Assembly (NCBI GenBank): GCA_902799555.1
Contig: CADCBB010000016.1
Span: 1-39,139, forward strand
Length of the DNA: 39,139 nt
Source of the DNA: an uncultured Bacteroidales bacterium
GTDB taxonomy: Bacteria; Bacteroidota; Bacteroidia; Bacteroidales; Paludibacteraceae
Reading direction: 5' to 3'
Shown: positions 5,372 to 13,693 of the stretch, piece by piece
Layout of the letters: each line of letters starts with the position of its first letter
How positions within the stretch are numbered: the stretch's first letter is position 1
Notes under the pieces: model-generated
What the model was told of the DNA's origin: nothing
Databases searched by the model: none
The model's input: only the letters and a program-made list of their open reading frames with translations
Position numbers and translations under genes: made by a program

Positions 5372-6811
5372 TTAGTCAAAATCGACGTCTAAATAGAGGA
5401 CGTCAAGGCACTTTTGAATGTTCGGCAAGTGCCTTAGCGCATCCTTTCCTTTGTGTAAACCGGTCAGATATTTGCCATTTTTATCCACAAAGTGCGCTTC
5501 TAATATCGGATTGATGTTGTACGATTGCGGAACTGTTATCTTCTGCTGTTCCTCCATCTTTTTGAATAGATATGCCAGCGTTCCTTTACCGACCTTTCCC
5601 GTCCAAACAATCTTCGTGTTGTTGGGCATACCGCTAAACAGATTACTGAATGCATCGGGCTGCGTGTCTTTCGGAATCCATCCGAACTCGATTAGCTTCT
5701 GTCGTAGCAAATTGACATGCCCCACATTGATGTCGGCCATGCAGAACGTCATATAAACCTTATCAACCTGTACTTCTTGTTTGGGCTTTTTAGCCTTTGT
5801 GGTGGCGGTTGGAGGATAGTTGATAAGAATGGAAGAAAGATGGATAGCGAACACTTGGAACGCGAAATAATCAACTAATGCCTGTTCGTGCATCGTCAAG
5901 TAAAGGCGATAGAGGAACTTACCGGCTTGGGCTGGTTTGTCAAACACAAAGCCGCTATCGCCGTACGAACTAAACTCCAGCAGCAGATGAAAGAACTTGC
6001 GTTGGTGGTCTTTGCTCAGTTCGGGAATGTCGAAATGGATAGTTTGGTTTTTGCACTCATTGTTGGTGCAGTTCTCTTTGAGTGCTTGCATGAACGACGT
6101 TGCCCAGAACGTCTGCGAGGCATTGCCTAAACGATCCATCAGCCAATCGCGGTTAATCGGCAGAATACGTTGGCTTTTCGATGTCTCGTAACGTTTGGAA
6201 ATGTCGTTGATAAGCCGGAGTTGAAATTCGGTGGAGAGCTCTGTGTACCATTGTGCATATTCCTCATCTGTCCGCTCTTGTAGCAAGGCGGCTTGCAGAT
6301 TTTTAAGCGTAGCAATCAGTGCCTCTACCGCTTGATAGAGCGCATAGCGCAATTGATTACTATTGAAATAGACACCTTGAAATAGTTGCAGAAACTGGTT
6401 CAGACCATTTCGCGCCACGCCATCATTATAGTCTTCCATCTTAGGCGCAGCAGGTAGCAGCCCCGTTATGTCATTGGCTAATTTAGTGCCGATATACTCG
6501 CGGTTATTATGGATATTCCATGCCTGCCATAAGTGTGCTTCTTTGAGTTCTTCCGGTGTTAGCCATCCCGGAATGTCCCAATGATTGATATTGGTCCAAT
6601 AATCGAAATCCACGTCCGCTAAGTCACGGATGATAATGGATTTTTCGGCTCTCTTGATTGCATCCTCAAAATGTCGGATGGTGGCTGCAGCATAATACAA
6701 GATACCCATCAGCCGAAAACGCTCCTCAATTTCAGTCAAGGATTCGTCTTCCCATTGGAGTTTGGCTTTTAAGGTCTCCAATGCGCCACTATAGGTAAAT
6801 TGATTTGCCAT
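5372..6811 (-). CDS. Hypothetical 479-aa Bacteroidales accessory protein
   Basis: A full-length soluble protein, largely helical, with no signal peptide or membrane segment. A Lys-rich linker (about residues 341-347, KAKKPKQ) separates an N-terminal part of about 335 residues from a C-terminal domain of about 130. That domain begins VYMTFCMADINVGHV and contains KIVWTGKVGKGTLAYLF, a pattern reminiscent of C-terminal domains in RteC-like and other Bacteroidales element proteins, where a WTG-x-L-(A/T)-x-L-(I/F) strand-helix is common. This resemblance is weak. It stands alone between the type I RM locus and the HNH gene, with its own terminator pair. It could be a regulator or part of a defence locus. 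Function unknown. Confidence 0.75.
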   Translation of the reverse strand: MANQFTYSGALETLKAKLQWEDESLTEIEERFRLMGILYYAAATIRHFEDAIKRAEKSIIIRDLADVDFDYWTNINHWDIPGWLTPEELKEAHLWQAWNIHNNREYIGTKLANDITGLLPAAPKMEDYNDGVARNGLNQFLQLFQGVYFNSNQLRYALYQAVEALIATLKNLQAALLQERTDEEYAQWYTELSTEFQLRLINDISKRYETSKSQRILPINRDWLMDRLGNASQTFWATSFMQALKENCTNNECKNQTIHFDIPELSKDHQRKFFHLLLEFSSYGDSGFVFDKPAQAGKFLYRLYLTMHEQALVDYFAFQVFAIHLSSILINYPPTATTKAKKPKQEVQVDKVYMTFCMADINVGHVNLLRQKLIEFGWIPKDTQPDAFSNLFSGMPNNTKIVWTGKVGKGTLAYLFKKMEEQQKITVPQSYNINPILEAHFVDKNGKYLTGLHKGKDALRHLPNIQKCLDVLYLDVDFD

Positions 6812-6852
6812 ATATTATAAAAAGGACGCAGGCCGTGCAGCCACTATCAGGT

Positions 6853-6947
6853 ACTAGCAAACCCTCCACGAAACTACACGACCCTTGTCCACACAATCGT
6901 TGCGTGGCGCGGTCGCGATAGTTCTTCGTGGAATTCAAAGGTGCTAG
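6853..6947. other. Large imperfect hairpin downstream of hsdR
   Basis: Arms ACTAGCA (6853-6859) / TGCTAGT (6942-6948), CCACGAA-ACTA (6866-6876) / TAGT-TC-TTCGTGG (6919-6931), and CGACC (6879-6883) / GGTCG (6911-6915) nest to give a long folded structure. Together with the hairpin at 6985-7025 it fills most of the 235-base gap between hsdR and the next gene. No promoter is obvious; it could be a small RNA or a recombination-generated palindrome. Confidence 0.55.
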
Positions 6948-6984
6948 TTTTGATAATGAGAAGAATCGGTATCTGCGTTCTTAG

Positions 6985-7025
6985 GCAATCCGTTCGTGAG
7001 TGTCCGCTGACGTGAACGGGATTGC
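6985..7025. other. Hairpin downstream of hsdR
   Basis: GCAATCCGTTC (6985-6995) and GAACGGGATTGC (7014-7025) pair with one extra base. No T tract, so it is not a classical terminator. Confidence 0.5.
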
Positions 7026-7046
7026 GGTATGTCGTTTGGTCGGTGG

Positions 7047-10000
7047 TTAGCCGATATTGAAGAAGCGTAGGAAGAAGGCTTTGAGGCGATCTAATACGCG
7101 TTCTTTGGTTCGTTGTCGTTTGTCGCCTGCTTCGAAGAGCGGCATAGGCGGCAGTATCTTGGTGACTGCTGTTCCCATCTCATTGACGTAGCCATCATGG
7201 AAAGCACGATCGACGAAACGGCGTGTCTCTTTCTCGTTGAGGTTTTCTTCGACGATGATGGTTTGCAGTTCTTGTTCTTTCTGTTGTTCGATGAACTTAC
7301 CCCAATCGCCGTAGATATCGTCGCCGTCGGCAGGAGTCATTCGGTCGATGAACGCCAAGATGAGGTCTTTCTTGTTGCGCAAGTCAGGGCTGGCATCGAT
7401 GGAACGTTGTATCTTGAGGACGATTTCCTTGTCCTTGCAGAGCGTATCGTGGTACTCGCGAACGAGATTGAGGATGTAGTCGATATTGATCTGGATCTGC
7501 TTGACGAGTTCCATCTCGAAGACGACATCATCGACGATTTTCTCCTTGCCTTTGCCATCGTGGGACATGATTTCGTGCAGATGGTTGTACCAACTGAGGT
7601 AGTCCTGTTTGCGTCCTTCTTCAAGAATCTGGATGGCATGCCGTTCTTCCTCGGTCTCGGGGTTGAACTGGTCAAAGGCGGAGAGAAGGTTCTGGGCACG
7701 CAGGATAGCACCGAACTGACGGATGAACTCTTTCTGCTCGGCTTCGGATTCTATGTCTTTGAGTTGCTCTACGGGGAAGCGTTCGAGCAGTTGTTCGACG
7801 AGTTGTTTGTATCCCTTATGTTCCACTCCTTCGGCGTCGGTATAGCCAAAATAGTAGTCGTTAAACGGACGCATGATGACGATACCGCCTGCGTCACGGT
7901 CGCCGAAGATCGCGAAGGAGTCGTTGGTCTGCTTGACGAGGTTTCGGAAGCAAACAATGTTTCCGCAGTCTTTGACGGTGTTGAGGATACGGTTCGTACG
8001 GCTGTATGCCTGGAGCAGACCGTGCATCTTGAGGTTCTTGTCCACCCAAAGGGTGTTGAGGGTCTTGGCATCAAAACCGGTGAGGAACATACCGACGACG
8101 ATGAGCAGGTCAATGTCGCGGTTCTTCATGCGGAGCGATACATCTTTGTAGTAGTTACCGAACTGGTCACCGCTGACGTCGTAGCTGGTACCGAATGTCT
8201 CGTTGTAGGTCTTGATGGCTTGTGCGAGGAAATCCTTGGCGACGGTGGGCATCTTGCTCATATCGTCCGGGTTTTCTTCGGGGATATAGCCGTTTTCGTC
8301 TTCCTCTTCGTTGGCTGCGTAGGTAAAGATAGTGGCTATCTTCATGTCCTCGTTGCCACGCTCTTTGAGTTGACGTTGGAACTCGTTGTAGTAAGCGATT
8401 GCGCTTGGGATGGAATCCACAGCAAAGATGGAGTTGAAACCATGCAGGAGCGATTTGTTTGTCTTCTCCTCGGCATCGCGACGACGCGCTACTTCGCTGA
8501 CGTTAAGCAGCACTTTATGGCGGTACTCGGCTTCGTTGGCTTTGGTCTTCTGGTTGTAGCGATCAAGGATGTACTCCACGACTTTGCGGTAACGTTCCGG
8601 AGCATGGAGCGCAGAGTCTTCTTCGATACCCCATACCTCGGTGTCGGCTATTTGCGCTTTGGCTTTCATCGTGCTGACGTAGTCCACTCGGAAGCGGAGG
8701 ACGTTGCGGTCTTTGATGGCATCGATGATGGTATAAGGATGCAGTTGCTCGCCGAAGGCTTGTTCGGTGGTGGTATAGTCGGAGTCTTTGGAGTGAACGG
8801 CATTCTCGGCAAAGATAGGTGTGCCGGTGAAGCCGAAGATCATGTATTTCTTGAATTTCTGCCGGATGAGACCTCCCATCTTGCCGAACTGCGAACGGTG
8901 GCACTCATCGAAGATCATGACGACATTGGAGTGCAGGACCTTGATGTCTTCAGGTCTGCGACGCAGGAGTGCTGCGAGTTTCTGGATGGTCGTGATGATA
9001 ATATGACAGCGCGGGTCGTTTAGTTGGCGCAGCAGAATCTTGTAGTCGGAGTTGGAGTTGGCACAGTCTTTCTCGAAGTTGTCGTACTCCTTCATCGTTT
9101 GATAGTCCAAGTCGAGACGATCCACCACAAACAGCACTTTCTCTACATCCTTGAGTTGCGTACAGAGTTGTGCGGTTTTGAAGGACGTGAGGGTCTTACC
9201 GGAACCGGTAGTGTGCCAGATATATCCTCCTGCCTTGATGGAGCCTTGCCATTTATTGTTGATGGCAGTCTCAACACGGCGCAGAATCTTCTCCGTGGCG
9301 GCTATTTGGTAGGGACGCATGACAAGCAGGTTCTTGTCGGCGGTGAAGACGCAGTATTTGGTGAGGATATTGAGGATGGTGTGTTTCGCAAAGAACGTTT
9401 CCGTGAAGGCACGCAGGTCGGGCAGTTGGTTGTTCTGCTCATCCGACCACCACGAAGTGAACTCGAAGGAGTTGCTTTCGGTTTTGCGACGGATGGGCTT
9501 CTGCTGAAGGTTCTCGTCTTCCTTGGCAAAACGTGTGGTGTTGGAATAGTATTTGGTGTGCGTACCGTTGGAGATAACAAATATCTGGACGTAGTCAAAG
9601 AGAGCTTTGCCTGCCCAGAAAGATTCGCGTTGGTAGCGTGCTATCTGGTTGAATGCCTGTTTGATGTCCACGCCACGGGCTTTGAGTTCGACATGGACGA
9701 GCGGCAGACCATTGACGAGGATAGTGACATCGTACCGGTTTTTGGCTGTGCCTCCTTCGGGTACGTACTGATTGATGACTTGGAGTCGGTTGTTATGGAT
9801 ATTACGCTTATCGAGGAGACGGATGTTACGGTTCTCGCCGTTGTCGCATGTAAGGAGCAGGACATAATCGCGCTGGATGATTTGGGTCTTCTCGTCAATC
9901 GTCATGTTCTCCCGTGCTATTTCGGACGTGAAGAACGTTTCCCATTCATGATCGGTAAAACGATAGTCGTTGAGCAGTTCGAGTTGCTTGCGGAGGTTAG

Positions 10001-10187
10001 CGATAAGATCGGCTTCGCCGGTCAGTTTGGGCAAGTACTCATAGCCTTGTTCGGTCAATTGCCGAATGAACGAAGCCTCCAGCTTGGCCTCGGACTGATA
10101 GGCGTCGGGCGAAAGGACGGTCGCCTCGTATTTGGCGACGACGGTCGATTGCTCCTGCTCCAGCACTATGTTGTATCTATCGGTCAT
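7047..10187 (-). CDS. hsdR: Type I restriction enzyme, R (nuclease/translocase) subunit
   Basis: A 1046-aa motor and nuclease subunit of the EcoR-type restriction complex. It translocates DNA with ATP and cuts unmethylated DNA at a distance. The N-terminal PD-(D/E)xK nuclease shows YDVTILVNG and VHVELKARG near residues 150-165. The SF2 helicase follows: Walker A HTTGSGKT (about 324-331), DECHRSQFG (about 425), FGFTGTPIF, and the second RecA lobe with GMFLTGFDA and QAYSRTNR. The C-terminal part is helical and binds the modification core. The length is normal and no motif is broken. Its ATG overlaps the hsdS stop (ATGA), so the three subunits are translated together in the order M-S-R. Several long plus-strand open frames inside it are antisense shadows. 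Confidence 0.97.
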   Translation of the reverse strand: MTDRYNIVLEQEQSTVVAKYEATVLSPDAYQSEAKLEASFIRQLTEQGYEYLPKLTGEADLIANLRKQLELLNDYRFTDHEWETFFTSEIARENMTIDEKTQIIQRDYVLLLTCDNGENRNIRLLDKRNIHNNRLQVINQYVPEGGTAKNRYDVTILVNGLPLVHVELKARGVDIKQAFNQIARYQRESFWAGKALFDYVQIFVISNGTHTKYYSNTTRFAKEDENLQQKPIRRKTESNSFEFTSWWSDEQNNQLPDLRAFTETFFAKHTILNILTKYCVFTADKNLLVMRPYQIAATEKILRRVETAINNKWQGSIKAGGYIWHTTGSGKTLTSFKTAQLCTQLKDVEKVLFVVDRLDLDYQTMKEYDNFEKDCANSNSDYKILLRQLNDPRCHIIITTIQKLAALLRRRPEDIKVLHSNVVMIFDECHRSQFGKMGGLIRQKFKKYMIFGFTGTPIFAENAVHSKDSDYTTTEQAFGEQLHPYTIIDAIKDRNVLRFRVDYVSTMKAKAQIADTEVWGIEEDSALHAPERYRKVVEYILDRYNQKTKANEAEYRHKVLLNVSEVARRRDAEEKTNKSLLHGFNSIFAVDSIPSAIAYYNEFQRQLKERGNEDMKIATIFTYAANEEEDENGYIPEENPDDMSKMPTVAKDFLAQAIKTYNETFGTSYDVSGDQFGNYYKDVSLRMKNRDIDLLIVVGMFLTGFDAKTLNTLWVDKNLKMHGLLQAYSRTNRILNTVKDCGNIVCFRNLVKQTNDSFAIFGDRDAGGIVIMRPFNDYYFGYTDAEGVEHKGYKQLVEQLLERFPVEQLKDIESEAEQKEFIRQFGAILRAQNLLSAFDQFNPETEEERHAIQILEEGRKQDYLSWYNHLHEIMSHDGKGKEKIVDDVVFEMELVKQIQINIDYILNLVREYHDTLCKDKEIVLKIQRSIDASPDLRNKKDLILAFIDRMTPADGDDIYGDWGKFIEQQKEQELQTIIVEENLNEKETRRFVDRAFHDGYVNEMGTAVTKILPPMPLFEAGDKRQRTKERVLDRLKAFFLRFFNIG

Positions 10188-11326
10188 TTGAGTAGATTGA
10201 TTAAGTGTTCGCGATAATATTCGTATTGCTGTTGACGTAAGTCACGTTCTGTTTTGAGGTTGTTGATGAAAGCCTCAATGGTGTCGAGTTTCTCGGCGAT
10301 GGCACGTTGCTCGGCGAGGGGAGGGAAAAAGAAACGGAATGAAGCCAAACGATCTCCAGATACCCTCGTTACTTTCGCTCCTGTTGCAGCCATCGCACGT
10401 TGCTCGGAAAATCTTTCGGTTCTAAACAAATATGCCATAAACAATGGATCTTGATTATGGTGCAATATATGAGCATCTCCACTTACAGCAACATCTTCTT
10501 TGCCAAGCCATGCAGTTGCTTTGCAACATGCCGGAACATCTTCACTTGTAGTAGCAATCACCAAATCTCCCGTCTTAGCTTTTTTGCATTTGCTATATAG
10601 TTCTTCAGTTATAAACGATTTCGTTTTTATAGCAGAAGTTCCATAATAAGTATGAATCTGCCCGTAATGAATACATGGACGCCCATATTCCACAAAGTCA
10701 TCTTTTTGTATACCGGAACCTTTAATAACTTGACCTATCTCACCTAATGATTTTTCTGTCCAATCGGCCTGTACACCATTGTACAAGATTTCAATAGAAT
10801 CTTGCAACTGTTTCTGCCGCGCAACTATTTCATCATCGATATTTTTAACTAAATCAGTAAAAGTATCAAGCAATCTCACTATCTCCTCTTGGATAGGCAT
10901 TGGCGGGAATGGGAGTTCCAGCTCTTTTGCTATACTCCAATGTCGATTATAACCTCGGCTCGGTACATCAAGATTTAATAAACTATGGTATAAATATCTC
11001 GGCAATACTCCTTCGCGAGCCTTTAATATCTTCAAGCCATCTGCACCTTGAGCAAAAGCAAAGTTAGCATATTTGACTTCCCTTGAGTGATCTCCAAAAA
11101 TAACGTATTCCGCTTTAGGCATTAAGGCACTCTCGTCATCAGTGTACCCAACGATATATTCTTTACCTTGGTCAATGATAGGATATAAGCCAGTTTCTTG
11201 ATACTCCTGTCTTTTTAACTTCTTAGGAGCATTCAAAACAACACACATATTTTCCAGCGACGTGTAATTAACGCCGTTAGGACATATGTCGTGTAATAGT
11301 TGTTCTATTTGGCTCTTTTTAGGCAT
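10184..11326 (-). CDS. hsdS: Type I restriction-modification specificity subunit
   Basis: A 380-aa DNA-recognition subunit that sets the bipartite target for the methylase and nuclease. Two target-recognition domains are separated by a helical spacer. TRD1 covers roughly residues 1-145, with YIVGYTDDES and the closing PFPPMPIQEEIVRLLDTF. The spacer helix holds DEIVARQKQLQ. TRD2 runs to the end, with PLAEQRAIAEKLDTIE and a final helix LRQQQYEYYREHL. This is the standard HsdS half-repeat plan. The central variable parts are more AT-rich than hsdM and hsdR, as expected for exchanged TRDs. There is one hsdS only and no invertase or second hsdS nearby, so no shufflon is seen here. The start shares bases with the hsdM stop (TAATG). 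Confidence 0.95.
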   Translation of the reverse strand: MPKKSQIEQLLHDICPNGVNYTSLENMCVVLNAPKKLKRQEYQETGLYPIIDQGKEYIVGYTDDESALMPKAEYVIFGDHSREVKYANFAFAQGADGLKILKAREGVLPRYLYHSLLNLDVPSRGYNRHWSIAKELELPFPPMPIQEEIVRLLDTFTDLVKNIDDEIVARQKQLQDSIEILYNGVQADWTEKSLGEIGQVIKGSGIQKDDFVEYGRPCIHYGQIHTYYGTSAIKTKSFITEELYSKCKKAKTGDLVIATTSEDVPACCKATAWLGKEDVAVSGDAHILHHNQDPLFMAYLFRTERFSEQRAMAATGAKVTRVSGDRLASFRFFFPPLAEQRAIAEKLDTIEAFINNLKTERDLRQQQYEYYREHLINLLK

Positions 11327-12885
11327 TATAATGTTGCTATAATTTCATCTACCATTTTCCGGAGTTCCATCCCTTGGGGCACAATCTCATCATTCAAACG
11401 TCTATTCACAGCTTCGATATTTATTACTTCACGAGTGTTTTCTTGTTCTACATATGAAGCTACAGACAAAGTGCTTTTATTTGCTAGTACTATATCATTC
11501 GTCACTAACTTACTAAGATAGGGTACGTCTTTGCGCTGCTTGTAAAGATCGACGATTTGTCGGCGGAAATTAGGCGAAAGCACGTTCTTATTTCCGACTT
11601 TATCGTATAACTCGCTTGCATCGATAAAGAGGATGCTGCTATCTCGCTTTGCACTCTTCTTGAGAACGAGAATACAAGTTGAAATGCCAACTCCGAAGAA
11701 TAAGTTTGACGGAAGTTGGATGATGGTGTCAACGTAGTTGTTAGAAACCAAGTATTGACGAATCTTTTGCTCGTCTCGTCCACGATACAGCACACCTGGG
11801 AACTCGACGATGGCACATGTACCGGTTTCCTTGAGGTGGGATAACATGTGCATTGTAAAGGCGAGATCGGAATATTGCTTAGGAGCGAGGACGCTGGCAG
11901 GCGCATAGCGGTCGTCGTTGATAAGGAGCGGATTCTCCTTGCCAATCCACGGTAGAGAGTACGGCGGATTGGAGACGATAGCATCGAACTTGAGACCTTT
12001 GTGCATGGGCTTGAGGAGCGTGTCGCCAAGCTTGATATCAAAATTCGAGAAGTTGATATTATGCAGGAACATGTTGATGCGGCACAGGTTGTACGTCGTC
12101 GGGTTGATCTCCTGACCGTAGTACTTGAGCTCGGGATTGGTCTTGCCGATGGTCTTGCTGAACTTCATGAGCAGCGAACCCGAGCCGCACGCAGGGTCAT
12201 AGACCGAATCAATATGCTCGTTGTTGATGCTCGCCAACTCCGCCAGCAGTTCGCTTACCTCTTGCGGCGTGTAGAACTCACCGCCGGACTTGCCTGCGTT
12301 GCTCGCGTACATCTTCATCAGGAACTCGTACGTATCGCCGAACGTGTCAATCTCATTATCTTCAAAACGACTGGTGTGCAAGTCCATGTCACGAACAGCC
12401 AACAGCACGTCCGCCAATTTCTGATTACGTATCTGGACGCTCTGACCAAGCTGCGAGTTATTGACCGCAAAATCCGAGAATAGACCGCGCACATCGTCTT
12501 CGCTCGGTGTACCTTGTGCACTCGCCTCTATCTCGCGGAACGTCTTCTGCAAAGCGAGGTTCAGGTTCTCGTTCTGACGGCACGTCTTGCACACGTTGCA
12601 GAACAACTGACTCGGCAGGATGAAATAACCCTTCTCCTGCACCATCTGCGTCCGCACCGTCTCCGCGATGCTGTCGTCCAGCTTCGAGTAGTCGAACCCT
12701 TTCACACCGGCCAACTCCTGCAGGTGGTCGATATAGTGCTGCATGTTCTCGCTGATAAAACGATAGAAGATGGAGCAGAGCACGTAGCTCTTGAACTCCC
12801 ATCCGTCTATGGCTCCGCGCAGGCTGTTGGCTATCGCCCAGATGGTCTTGTGCAACTCCTCGCGTTGTTGGATATTTTGTGGCAT
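11326..12885 (-). CDS. hsdM: Type I restriction-modification methylase subunit
   Basis: A 519-aa N6-adenine methyltransferase of the type I complex. The N-terminal HsdM helical domain (about 1-150) is followed by the methylase fold, with SAM-binding DPACGSGSLL near residue 227 and catalytic NPPYSLPW (NPPY type) near residue 305. The C-terminal helices contact HsdS. The length is typical and all motifs are intact. First gene of the leftward hsdM-hsdS-hsdR operon, driven by the promoter at 12949-12982 with a leader of about 55 bases. Together with hsdS and hsdR this is a complete, apparently functional restriction system. Confidence 0.97.
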   Translation of the reverse strand: MPQNIQQREELHKTIWAIANSLRGAIDGWEFKSYVLCSIFYRFISENMQHYIDHLQELAGVKGFDYSKLDDSIAETVRTQMVQEKGYFILPSQLFCNVCKTCRQNENLNLALQKTFREIEASAQGTPSEDDVRGLFSDFAVNNSQLGQSVQIRNQKLADVLLAVRDMDLHTSRFEDNEIDTFGDTYEFLMKMYASNAGKSGGEFYTPQEVSELLAELASINNEHIDSVYDPACGSGSLLMKFSKTIGKTNPELKYYGQEINPTTYNLCRINMFLHNINFSNFDIKLGDTLLKPMHKGLKFDAIVSNPPYSLPWIGKENPLLINDDRYAPASVLAPKQYSDLAFTMHMLSHLKETGTCAIVEFPGVLYRGRDEQKIRQYLVSNNYVDTIIQLPSNLFFGVGISTCILVLKKSAKRDSSILFIDASELYDKVGNKNVLSPNFRRQIVDLYKQRKDVPYLSKLVTNDIVLANKSTLSVASYVEQENTREVINIEAVNRRLNDEIVPQGMELRKMVDEIIATL

Positions 12886-12948
12886 AAATGTGGTTGTTTA
12901 CTTTTAGTGTTTTGCCTCGCGACTTTTGCGATTTGCGCAAAATCGCGT

Positions 12949-12982
12949 GCAAAGTTACACTTTTTTTTCGACATATGCAAGT
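12949..12982 (-). promoter_or_regulatory. hsdM promoter
   Basis: On the minus strand TAACTTTG (12950-12957) fits the Bacteroidetes -7 element TAnnTTTG, with TTGC (12977-12980) as the -33 element. All 34 bases are identical to the giant-gene promoter at 22908-22941. About 67 bases further upstream, ACTTGCATATGT occurs again before a degenerate copy of the same region (near 13038-13052). Confidence 0.85.
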
Positions 12983-13073
12983 CTTTTGCGGTTTTTGCCA
13001 CCAATTTGCAAATAAAATTTGCATATCTCACTTTTTTTCCTTACATATGCAAGTAAAATGTGCAAAATAAGTA

Positions 13074-13108
13074 CAAAAAAAGCACCGGCTCGGGTGAGGC
13101 GGTGCTTT
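13074..13108 (-). terminator. Intrinsic terminator of the LamG/lipoprotein operon
   Basis: AGCACCG (13081-13087) pairs with CGGTGCT (13100-13106). On the minus strand the hairpin is followed by seven T. It lies 22 bases behind the lipoprotein stop. Confidence 0.92.
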
Positions 13109-13129
13109 CAGAATTATTATGTATGCTAT

Positions 13130-13693
13130 TTACTTGACCACGACGAAGGTGGGGATGAGGGGGTTATCCGCTGTTCCCTGCTGGGTGTCGTTGTGGTACT
13201 CAAAGGCATCCTTGGCTTCGAAGAGGTTCTTGTAGTGGGCGGAGTAATAACGGAGGGTGACCGCTTGATTTGTCATTTGTGATTTATCATTGGTCAATGG
13301 AGCTGCTATATAGAGCCAGTAGGCTTCGGCATCGCTTACCCATTCGGCTACGCCGAGGCAGGTTTCACCGGAGAAGGCTGCCAAGAGGTCATCGTCCGAG
13401 CGGGTCCACTCGGCTGCTGTTTCGGGGTACTGTGCTTTGAGATCCACCTTGACTACGGCAGTCATGGAGGAGGTCAGGTCGGACACTTCGGGAGCGGTCC
13501 ACGTAGGACGGGAAACGTTGCCATTGAACGATTCAGGGGCGTTCTTGTCTTTGCAGCCTGATAGTGCCAAAGCACTGACCGCTAACGCTAAAAGACCGGC
13601 TGCAAGCAGCCTGTAAGACCGTTTTACTGTAAGACCGGTCTTCGACCTGTAAGACTCGTTAGAGCTTTTTGCCGGTAATGTCATATTTTTCAT
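13130..13693 (-). CDS. Lipoprotein partner of the giant LamG protein
   Basis: A 187-aa frame with a hydrophobic segment and a clear lipobox (ALSGC, Cys near residue 47), so probably anchored to the envelope. The signal sequence is preceded by an unusually long polar stretch that contains a GTCTTACAG motif three times. The start (13693, or 13684 at the second Met) overlaps the end of the giant gene in another frame. The original start near VKRSYRLL may have been lost when the repeat expanded. The mature domain, with SGETCLGVAEW and a C-terminal NPLIPTFVV, matches in layout a domain near residues 2645-2740 of the giant protein (SECIGMANV), so the two probably share a fold. A heptanucleotide array (13268-13300) is translated as TNDKSQMTN. 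Function unknown. Confidence 0.75.
   Translation of the reverse strand: MKNMTLPAKSSNESYRSKTGLTVKRSYRLLAAGLLALAVSALALSGCKDKNAPESFNGNVSRPTWTAPEVSDLTSSMTAVVKVDLKAQYPETAAEWTRSDDDLLAAFSGETCLGVAEWVSDAEAYWLYIAAPLTNDKSQMTNQAVTLRYYSAHYKNLFEAKDAFEYHNDTQQGTADNPLIPTFVVVK
13268..13300 (-). repeat. Heptanucleotide array 1 (in lipoprotein gene)
   Basis: Plus-strand units ATTTGTC, ATTTGTG, ATTTATC, ATTGGTC, then AATGG: a 7-base period kept over about 33 bases. It encodes about 11 residues of low complexity (TNDKSQMTN). Confidence 0.8.
13611..13655 (-). repeat. Triplicated CTGTAAGAC motif
   Basis: CTGTAAGAC occurs at 13611-13619, 13627-13635 and 13647-13655 (minus strand GTCTTACAG), within the codons before the lipoprotein signal peptide. 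It likely lengthened the N-terminus. Confidence 0.7.

Noticed and set aside
7113-10217. Long plus-strand open frames (636 and 397 codons) opposite hsdR
   Set aside because: They are mirror frames of hsdR caused by its codon usage. They show no domain of their own, while the minus strand carries all helicase and nuclease motifs.
10184-11326. Phase-variable hsdS shufflon
   Set aside because: Only one hsdS gene is present, without inverted TRD copies or a nearby invertase.
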